A stretch of 28,409 nt of DNA, taken from positions 319-28,727 of the forward strand of contig DEJO01000048.1 of NCBI GenBank assembly GCA_002353555.1. The letters run 5' to 3'. The notes below the pieces were generated by a model. It was not told the origin of the DNA. It made no database searches and was given only the letters and a program-made list of their open reading frames with translations. Positions 7,857 to 13,271 of this stretch are shown here, in pieces. This DNA is from Prevotella sp. UBA2746. GTDB lineage: Bacteria; Bacteroidota; Bacteroidia; Bacteroidales; Bacteroidaceae. Made by a program: the position numbers and the translations under genes. The stretch's first letter is position 1. Every line of letters starts with the position of its first letter.

Positions 7857-7917
7857 CCACGAATGCCGTGTCTCCCCGATGAGGAGGGTGTCTTTTTCAC
7901 GGTATTCGTGGTTTTTT
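7857..7917 (+). terminator. Strong intrinsic terminator between skp paralogs 2 and 3
   Basis: CCACGAATGCCGTG (7857-7870) pairs with CACGGTATTCGTGG (7898-7911) over 14 bp with one G-U pair, and TTTTTT follows. The 27-nt loop holds a possible small inner hairpin (TCTCC/GGAG). It lies 30 bases before the next start codon. Confidence 0.85.
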
Positions 7918-7946
7918 ATTTTATCACATCAATGCTATCAAGCTCC

Positions 7947-8459
7947 ATGAAAAGAACCGTTTTCTTTCTTTTTTCTATTCTTCTTGCCGCGGCAGTCCAT
8001 GCGCAGGAATTCAAGTTCGGCTGTTTCAGTTACGAGAAGGTGTTGCAGTCTATGCCTGACTATGCTGAGGTGCAACGTAACCTTGCCCAGCTGCAAGCCC
8101 AGTATGATGCTGAGACACAGCGTACCGAGAAGGAGTTCAATGCCAAGTATGAGGAGTTTCTCGATGTCCAGGCATCACTGGCGTCGACCATCCGCACCAA
8201 GCGGCAGCTGGAATTGCAGGACATGATGGAGCGTGGTATAGCTTTCAAGAAGGAAGCCAAGCGCCTGTTGACTCAGGCAGAAAGCGATGCGCTGGCACCT
8301 GTCAAGGCTCGTATGGCTGAAGCGGTGAAAGTTCTCGGCAGGGAGAAGGGCTATGCCTTCATCTTGAATACCGACAACAACGTGCTGCCTTATGTTGACG
8401 AGACGCAGGGGGAAGACGTTACAGATGTGTTGATACAACGGTTGGCAAGTGCCAAGTAG
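7947..8459 (+). CDS. OmpH/Skp-family periplasmic chaperone, paralog 3
   Basis: A 170-residue Skp/OmpH-like protein with signal peptide (MKRTVFFLFSILLAAAVHAQ), core strand EFKFGCFSYEKVLQSMPDYAEVQ, coiled coil (about 50-125) and closing core 'VKVLGREKGYAFILNTDNNVLPYVD'. ATG 7947 was chosen because the longer frame from 7863 would be translated from the terminator hairpin. A cysteine lies within the first core strand (GCFSY), unlike the other two paralogs. The strong terminator immediately upstream and absence of a recognisable promoter suggest expression by read-through, lower than that of paralogs 1-2. murI follows after 19 bases. Confidence 0.9.
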   Translation: MKRTVFFLFSILLAAAVHAQEFKFGCFSYEKVLQSMPDYAEVQRNLAQLQAQYDAETQRTEKEFNAKYEEFLDVQASLASTIRTKRQLELQDMMERGIAFKKEAKRLLTQAESDALAPVKARMAEAVKVLGREKGYAFILNTDNNVLPYVDETQGEDVTDVLIQRLASAK

Positions 8460-8478
8460 CAAGTGATATTAAAAATAC

Positions 8479-9300
8479 ATGAAAGGTCCTATAGGTGTTT
8501 TTGATTCCGGTTATGGCGGACTGACCATCTTGCACGGCATTCGTCAGTTGCTGCCCGACTACGATTATCTCTATCTTGGTGATAATGCCCGTGCACCGTA
8601 TGGTTCACGCTCGTTTGAAGTCGTCTACCAGTTCACACGGCAGGCGGTCTTGAAGTTGTTCGACATGGGGTGCCGGCTGGTCATCTTGGGTTGTAACACC
8701 GCATCGGCAAAAGCCTTACGCTCTATTCAGCAGCGTGACCTGCCTCAGATAGACCCTGATCGCCGTGTGTTAGGCGTCATCCGTCCTACGGCAGAGGTCA
8801 TCGGCAGTCTGACGTCAAGCCGCCATGTGGGACTGTTGGCAACGGAAGGAACGGTGAAGAGCGACAGCTACCGTCTGGAGATTCAGAAACTGTACCCCGA
8901 CATCAAGGTCACCGGCATCGCCTGTCCGCTCTGGGTGCCTATCATTGAGAACAATGAAGCCGACTCTCCGGGTGCCGATTACTTTGTAAAGAAGCGTCTC
9001 GACCAGTTGATGCGCCTCGATCCTGAGATTGACGCCATCATCCTTGGCTGCACCCATTATCCCATTCTGATGCCGAAAATCCTCAAGCATATTCAGCCAG
9101 GCGTGCGCATTGTGCCGCAGAGTGAATATGTGGCAGAAAGTCTGCAACGCTATCTGGAGCGCCATCCTGAAATGGAACGGCAGCTCACCAAGAGCGGCCA
9201 CTGCCAGTATTATACCACTGAAAATCCGGATAAGTTCAAGGAAACAGCCCAAATCTTCCTGCACGAACAAATCAATGTACGGCACATTGATTTGGAGTAA
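8479..9300 (+). CDS. murI: Glutamate racemase
   Basis: A 273-residue cofactor-independent racemase supplying D-glutamate for peptidoglycan. The two catalytic cysteines are in place: Cys72 in GCNTAS and Cys191 in GCTHYP, with His193 next to the second and the N-terminal D9-S10 of FDSGYGG. Length is typical. It closes the rightward envelope block (uppS-bamA-skp x3-murI) and converges with the permease gene, whose stop is 30 bases away. Confidence 0.97.
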   Translation: MKGPIGVFDSGYGGLTILHGIRQLLPDYDYLYLGDNARAPYGSRSFEVVYQFTRQAVLKLFDMGCRLVILGCNTASAKALRSIQQRDLPQIDPDRRVLGVIRPTAEVIGSLTSSRHVGLLATEGTVKSDSYRLEIQKLYPDIKVTGIACPLWVPIIENNEADSPGADYFVKKRLDQLMRLDPEIDAIILGCTHYPILMPKILKHIQPGVRIVPQSEYVAESLQRYLERHPEMERQLTKSGHCQYYTTENPDKFKETAQIFLHEQINVRHIDLE

Positions 9301-9321
9301 TAGTTGGTTGCGGCGTATGTC

Positions 9322-9343
9322 ACGGGAGTGTTATGGCTCCCGT
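9322..9343. terminator. Possible hairpin between convergent murI and permease genes
   Basis: ACGGGAG (9322-9328) and CTCCCGT (9337-9343) form a 7-bp stem that spans the permease stop codon. There is no clear T-tract, so terminator activity is uncertain. Confidence 0.35.
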
Positions 9344-10569
9344 CTCGTCAGTTTCTTGCTGATGGCACGGACGGGATACCATACGGCAAGCCATCCCACG
9401 ATGATGACCGTGATGAAGATAAGGACAATGTCCCAGGGATGAACGCTGATGGGGTAGGCATCAACGACAAAGTTGCCGCTGCTGTCACCGAGGCGTACCA
9501 GTCCGTAGGTCTGTTGCAGCCAACATAGCAACAAGCCCAATCCAATGCCGATGACTGCTCCTGCAAATGAAATCATACGTCCTTCGAAGAGGAATATCTG
9601 CGTAATCTGCTTGTCGGTGGCACCGAGGTTGCGCAGAGTCACCACGTCGTCCTTCTTGTCGATGATGAGCATGGAGAGCGAACCGATGATATTGAAGCAA
9701 GCCACCAATAGGATAAACGTGAGGAAGACGTAGGCAAAGAACTTCTCTATCTGCATAATCTTGAACGTATCAGCCTGCTGTTCGTAGCGATCCAGTACGC
9801 GATACTTCTCGCCTACAGCCTCCTGGACTTTCGCTTTCATGCGGCCGATGTCCGTATCTGGCTTCATGCGCAACTCCAGCGCACTCAGTTCGCCCTGCCG
9901 GTTAAACAATGTGCGTGCGAAGTCGATAGAGGTGATGATATAGTCTTTGTCGTATTTGGCTTGTTTCACCTGGAAGACGACGCCTGGTGACACCAGCGAG
10001 TCTTCGACGAAGCCGCTTTCCAGATTCGTCATGTCTATCTGTCCTTCACGTTGCGGCGCGTAGATGTGCAGGTAGTCCTGCCATTTCACACCCGTTCCGA
10101 GGTCTTGTGCCAGCCGTATGCCTATGATGCCGTATTGCAGGTTGGCAGCATGCAGCTCGTAGCTTCCGTCTCCATAAAGAATGTTTCGGATGTTGGTCAG
10201 CGAGTCGAAGTTGTCTTCCACACCCTTGATGTTCACCATTGCCTGCTTGTCTTGGTAGATGGCAAGTGCCATGTCTTCAACACACTCCGTAGCCACCTCC
10301 ACTTCCGGCATAGCCTTCACCTTCAGCAGCACGGGGTCGTCGGCAGCAACGCTCTTTCCTGCCACTGGAACCACTTTCAACTGCGGGTCGAAAGCGGTGA
10401 AGAACGATGCCACCAGGTCGCTGAAACCGTTGAAAGCACTCAGCACCACGACCAAAGCCATCGTTGCCACTGCCACACCGATGGCAGATATGGCACTGAT
10501 GATGTTGATGGCGTGTGTGCTCTTCTTCGAGAAGAGGTAGCGGCGGGCAATGAAAAAGGGGAAATTCAT
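9331..10569 (-). CDS. LolC/LolE-type FtsX-family ABC transporter permease
   Basis: A 412-residue inner-membrane permease of the MacB/FtsX superfamily. The topology is classic: an N-terminal segment MNFPFFIARRYLFSKKSTHAINIIS...IGVAVATMALVVVLSAF (one membrane helix, ~20-48), a large periplasmic domain (~50-275), then three C-terminal helices (about 275-305 'FFAYVFLTFILLVACFNIIGS', 325-350, 372-400). The 'ARRY' start and 'VDAYPISVHPWDIVLIFI' region are typical of LolC/LolE, which extract lipoproteins from the inner membrane. The ATPase LolD is not in the window. The ATG overlaps the rbfA stop (ATGA), so the two are co-transcribed. Exact Lol subtype cannot be settled here. Confidence 0.88.
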   Translation of the reverse strand: MNFPFFIARRYLFSKKSTHAINIISAISAIGVAVATMALVVVLSAFNGFSDLVASFFTAFDPQLKVVPVAGKSVAADDPVLLKVKAMPEVEVATECVEDMALAIYQDKQAMVNIKGVEDNFDSLTNIRNILYGDGSYELHAANLQYGIIGIRLAQDLGTGVKWQDYLHIYAPQREGQIDMTNLESGFVEDSLVSPGVVFQVKQAKYDKDYIITSIDFARTLFNRQGELSALELRMKPDTDIGRMKAKVQEAVGEKYRVLDRYEQQADTFKIMQIEKFFAYVFLTFILLVACFNIIGSLSMLIIDKKDDVVTLRNLGATDKQITQIFLFEGRMISFAGAVIGIGLGLLLCWLQQTYGLVRLGDSSGNFVVDAYPISVHPWDIVLIFITVIIVGWLAVWYPVRAISKKLTRREP

Positions 10570-10901
10570 TTCCTCAACAGTTTATCAATGCGCTCAATAT
10601 AGTCGAGCGAGTCGTCAATGAAGAATCGCAGTTCGGGAATGATGCGTACCTGGTTGCGGATGCGCTTGCCCAGTTCGTAGCGTATGGTCTTCTCGTTCTT
10701 CTGGATGTTTCCCAGCAGTTCCTCAGCCTTCTCGCTGGGGAATATGCTCAGGTAGGCGGTGCACACGCTGAGGTCTGGTGATATCTTAGCCCGCGTAACA
10801 CTCACCATCACACCGTGCATCATGCGCGTCTGGCTCTGGAAGATTTCCGCCAGTTCCTTTTGCAGCATGCGTGCTATTCTGTTTTGTCTTGTCTCTTGCA
10901 T
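10566..10901 (-). CDS. rbfA: Ribosome-binding factor A
   Basis: A 111-residue 30S-maturation factor with a KH-like fold. Recognisable parts are the start 'TRQNRIARMLQKELAEIFQ', the middle 'VSVTRAKISPDLSVCTAYLSIFP' and the end 'ELRFFIDDSLDYIERIDKLL', which match RbfA's usual blocks. It acts on 16S rRNA processing and cold adaptation. It is the first gene of a two-gene unit with the permease (4-base overlap) and has its own TATTTTTG promoter at 10937-10944. Confidence 0.93.
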   Translation of the reverse strand: MQETRQNRIARMLQKELAEIFQSQTRMMHGVMVSVTRAKISPDLSVCTAYLSIFPSEKAEELLGNIQKNEKTIRYELGKRIRNQVRIIPELRFFIDDSLDYIERIDKLLRK

Positions 10902-10936
10902 TTCAATCTCTTTTAAAGTATATGAATAGTGGAACG

Positions 10937-10944
10937 CAAAAATA
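10937..10944 (-). promoter_or_regulatory. Promoter -7 box of rbfA-permease unit
   Basis: Minus-strand TATTTTTG followed by CG, matching TAnnTTTG, 35 bases upstream of the rbfA ATG. Confidence 0.65.
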
Positions 10945-10964
10945 GGTAATACTTTTTAGAAAAG

Positions 10965-10987
10965 CAAGAAAAACCCTATTTTTCTTG
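10965..10987 (-). terminator. Terminator-like hairpin downstream of O-methyltransferase gene
   Basis: CAAGAAAAA and TTTTTCTTG form a perfect 9-bp stem around a 5-nt loop, followed on the minus strand by a T-rich stretch (CTTTTC). It separates the aroQ-methyltransferase unit from the rbfA promoter. Confidence 0.55.
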
Positions 10988-11041
10988 TTCCTTTCCCGTC
11001 CGTTTCAAGGTTCTGTCTGTCGAGTTGCTGTGCGACATCGG

Positions 11042-11758
11042 TTATTTCTTTCGGATGATGGTGAGTCCGTCGCGCAGCGGAAGGATGACCACCTCTGTCC
11101 GTTGGTCTTTAGCCACATGGTCGTTGAAGCGTCGAATGCCTTGTGTCTGGTGGTCTCTGTCGTAGGCAGGGTCGCAGACATGACCGTCCCAAAGGGTATT
11201 GTCGGCGATGATGAATCCGCCGTGTCGCAGTACTGAAAGCACCATCTCGTAGGTCTCCACGTAGGTACGTTTGTCTCCGTCGATGAATGCCATGTCGAAG
11301 GTGATGCCGAGTTTCGGAGCTTCGCTGATGGCATCACCAATGCGGAAGTCGATATATGGTGCAACGGTAGAGTTCTCTATCCACGGACGCGTGAAGTCTT
11401 CCTGTTCGTCATTGATTTCAAACGTGACGACCTTGGGTGCAGATGCCTGATTGGGTTCGCCTGACTCCTCGTTCTCTTTCAGTCCTTCAGCCATGCAGAT
11501 GGCGGAATAGCCGCTGAAAGTGCCTACTTCGAGGATGTACTGCGGACGTATCATCTCGACAAACATCTTCAGCAGTCGCCCTTGCAGGTGACCGCTTGCC
11601 ATGCGTCCGTGCAGCAAGTGTACGTTGGTGGCACGCCATAACCGATACAGGTAGTCGCCCTCAGGTTCGGAGTGTGAGTGGATATAGGGGAGGAGCCCAC
11701 TCCCGACGCCTCCCGAAGGAAGGGGAGTCTTATCCGCCAGTTTCTCTTGCTGTATCAT
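11042..11758 (-). CDS. Class I SAM-dependent O-methyltransferase (methyltransferase family 3)
   Basis: A 238-residue methyltransferase of the catechol-OMT-like family. Motif I is 'ILEVGTFSGYSAICMAEGL' (SAM binding), followed by 'VVTFEINDEQ', the metal-binding 'MAFIDGDKRTYVETYEMVL' and 'GGFIIADNTLWDGHV'. N-terminal 'YIHSHSEPEGDYLYRLWRATNVHLLHGRMASGHLQGRLLKM' fits the family. Unusually, residues 10-24 (KTPLPSGGVGSGLLP) are encoded by a GC-rich palindromic repeat also found in intergenic spaces of this window, so the start of the protein appears to carry a 15-residue in-frame insertion. It starts 3 bases after the aroQ stop, hence same transcript. Substrate unknown. Confidence 0.92.
   Translation of the reverse strand: MIQQEKLADKTPLPSGGVGSGLLPYIHSHSEPEGDYLYRLWRATNVHLLHGRMASGHLQGRLLKMFVEMIRPQYILEVGTFSGYSAICMAEGLKENEESGEPNQASAPKVVTFEINDEQEDFTRPWIENSTVAPYIDFRIGDAISEAPKLGITFDMAFIDGDKRTYVETYEMVLSVLRHGGFIIADNTLWDGHVCDPAYDRDHQTQGIRRFNDHVAKDQRTEVVILPLRDGLTIIRKK
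11692..11729 (+). repeat. GC-rich palindromic element, copy C (inside methyltransferase gene)
   Basis: Plus strand GAGCCCACTCCCGACGCCTC then CCGAAGGAAGGGGAGTC. It has the same order of blocks (GCCCAC-CCC, CCTCCCGAAGG, GGGGAG) as copies A, D and E. It is read in frame on the minus strand as a Pro/Gly-rich insert. Confidence 0.75.
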
Positions 11759-11761
11759 CTT

Positions 11762-12181
11762 CTAATCTAACTTCAACGCTTCTATTGCCAGTCTGTAGCT
11801 GTCGAGTCCGAAACCAGCGATGACTCCCTTGCACCCTGCTGAGATCATGGAGTGGTTTCTGAACTCTTCTCGCGCGTGTACATTACTTATATGCACTTCT
11901 ACTACCGGTGTCTTCAGCGACCGGATGCAGTCGAGCAGTGCCACTGACGTATGCGTGTAGGCACCGGCGTTGAGCACGATACCGTCGTAGGCGAAGCCAA
12001 CCTCCTGCATCTTGTCGATAAGTTCACCCTCGTGGTTGCTTTGGAAGTATTCGATGTCGATGTCAGGAAAGGCCTTACGCAAGTCGTTCAGGCAGTCGTC
12101 CATGTTTCGGTTGCCGTAGATGCCCGGCTCACGTGTTCCGAGCAGGTTCAGATTCGGTCCGTTGATGATGATAATTTTCAT
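11762..12181 (-). CDS. aroQ: 3-dehydroquinate dehydratase, type II
   Basis: A 139-residue dodecameric-type dehydroquinase of the shikimate pathway (3-dehydroquinate to 3-dehydroshikimate). Motifs: 'IINGPNLNLLGTREPGIYG' with the catalytic tyrosine in the flexible loop, 'LNAGAYTHTSVALLDCI' with substrate-binding Asn and the conserved His, and 'EVHISNVHAREEFRNHSMIS'. ATG 12181 gives the standard N-terminus MKIIIINGPNLN; the longer frame to 12241 would run through the promoter. It lies divergently from xerD with only 46 bases between start codons, and leads the methyltransferase gene on the same transcript. Confidence 0.96.
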   Translation of the reverse strand: MKIIIINGPNLNLLGTREPGIYGNRNMDDCLNDLRKAFPDIDIEYFQSNHEGELIDKMQEVGFAYDGIVLNAGAYTHTSVALLDCIRSLKTPVVEVHISNVHAREEFRNHSMISAGCKGVIAGFGLDSYRLAIEALKLD

Positions 12182-12198
12182 GTTTGGAGAAATGTTTG

Positions 12199-12206
12199 TA
12201 TATTTG
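12199..12206 (+). promoter_or_regulatory. Promoter -7 box of xerD
   Basis: TATATTTG followed by TATGC, 21 bases before the xerD ATG, so a leader of only about 15 bases is predicted. Confidence 0.55.
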
Positions 12207-12210
12207 TATG

Positions 12211-12218
12211 CAAAAATA
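12211..12218 (-). promoter_or_regulatory. Promoter -7 box of aroQ
   Basis: Minus-strand TATTTTTG followed by CA. It lies 4 bases from the xerD -7 box on the opposite strand, so each predicted start point falls in the other promoter. Confidence 0.55.
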
Positions 12219-12227
12219 AGTAATAAA

Positions 12228-13151
12228 ATGGAAACGGGCAAGAAAAACGGAACGAATGTGTCAAGACTCTATCAACGCTACCTGAAGTTGGGGCGTGGAT
12301 TCTCTGCCCATACGGTAGAGGCGTACATGCGTGACTTGGACAAACTGGCAAACTACCTGAGCATGGAGCATAAGGATGTGCTGGACGTGAAGTTGGAAGA
12401 CCTGCATCACTTCTCGGCAACGCTCGTCGACATGGGCATCGGGGCACGGTCGCAGTCACGCATCCTCAGCGGCATACGGTCGTTCTATCGGTTTCTGGTC
12501 ATGGACGGCTTCCTGAAAGACGACCCCACCGAACTGCTGGAGTTTCCGAAGCTGCCCGACCACCTGCCCGAAGTGCTCTCTCCCGAAGAGGTAGACCAGC
12601 TGGAGGCGGTCATCGACGTCGGCGGTACATGGGAAGGTCATCGCAACCGTGCCATCATCGAGGTGTTGTTCTCCTGCGGTCTGCGTGTTTCCGAGCTGGT
12701 CAACCTCAAGCTCTCTAACCTGTACCTCTCCGAACGGTTTGTGCGGGTGATGGGCAAAGGCTCCAAGGAGCGGCTCGTCCCCATCTCCGAGCGTGCCATC
12801 ACCGAGCTGGACTATTGGTTCTCGTGCCGCAACGAAATGGTTATCAAGCCTGGCGAAGAAGACTATGTCTTCCTGAACCGGCGTGGCAGCCACCTGACAC
12901 GTACCATGATCCTCATCATGATCAAGAAGTATGCGGCGCTGGCAGGCATTCAGAAGACCATCTCGCCCCACACCCTGCGCCACTCTTTCGCCACCGCCCT
13001 GCTCGAAGGCGGTGCCGACCTGCGTGCCATACAAGCCATGCTGGGTCATGAGAGCATCTCTACGACTGAGATATATACCCACATCGACATGACGACCTTG
13101 CGGCAGGAAATCCTGGAACATCATCCCCGAAACATGTCGCAAAACCTTTAG
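12228..13151 (+). CDS. xerD: Site-specific tyrosine recombinase XerC/XerD
   Basis: A 307-residue tyrosine recombinase that resolves chromosome dimers at dif. The N-terminal SAM-like core-binding domain spans about residues 10-95, the catalytic domain 110-300. The full catalytic set is visible: Arg153 (GLRVSEL), Lys177 (GKGSKERLVP), His248 and Arg251 (SPHTLRHSFA), His274 (LGHES) and Tyr283 (IYTH). ATG 12228 was chosen; the longer frame from 12120 would overlap the aroQ coding region and both promoters. Normal length and the absence of flanking mobile DNA point to the housekeeping recombinase rather than an island integrase. XerC versus XerD cannot be decided from this sequence alone. Confidence 0.92.
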   Translation: METGKKNGTNVSRLYQRYLKLGRGFSAHTVEAYMRDLDKLANYLSMEHKDVLDVKLEDLHHFSATLVDMGIGARSQSRILSGIRSFYRFLVMDGFLKDDPTELLEFPKLPDHLPEVLSPEEVDQLEAVIDVGGTWEGHRNRAIIEVLFSCGLRVSELVNLKLSNLYLSERFVRVMGKGSKERLVPISERAITELDYWFSCRNEMVIKPGEEDYVFLNRRGSHLTRTMILIMIKKYAALAGIQKTISPHTLRHSFATALLEGGADLRAIQAMLGHESISTTEIYTHIDMTTLRQEILEHHPRNMSQNL

Positions 13152-13219
13152 AATCGTATAAAAAACGATTATCCATCAAAAAAAATGCAGCGTTTCCATT
13201 TCCATTTTGCAATATTTTG

Positions 13220-13227
13220 TACCTTTG
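13220..13227 (+). promoter_or_regulatory. Promoter -7 box of M16 protease gene
   Basis: TACCTTTG followed by CA, 45 bases before the ATG at 13272. Upstream, AATCGT/ACGATT (13152-13170) is a small hairpin after xerD without a T-tract. Confidence 0.7.
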
Positions 13228-13271
13228 CAAGAAATTTACAAGCTTCATAATACTAACAAAAAAGAGAAACA

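Noticed and set aside
12228..13151. Integrase of a genomic island
   Set aside because: The recombinase has normal XerC/D length and motifs, lies among housekeeping genes, and no attachment-site duplication, tRNA target or cargo was seen.
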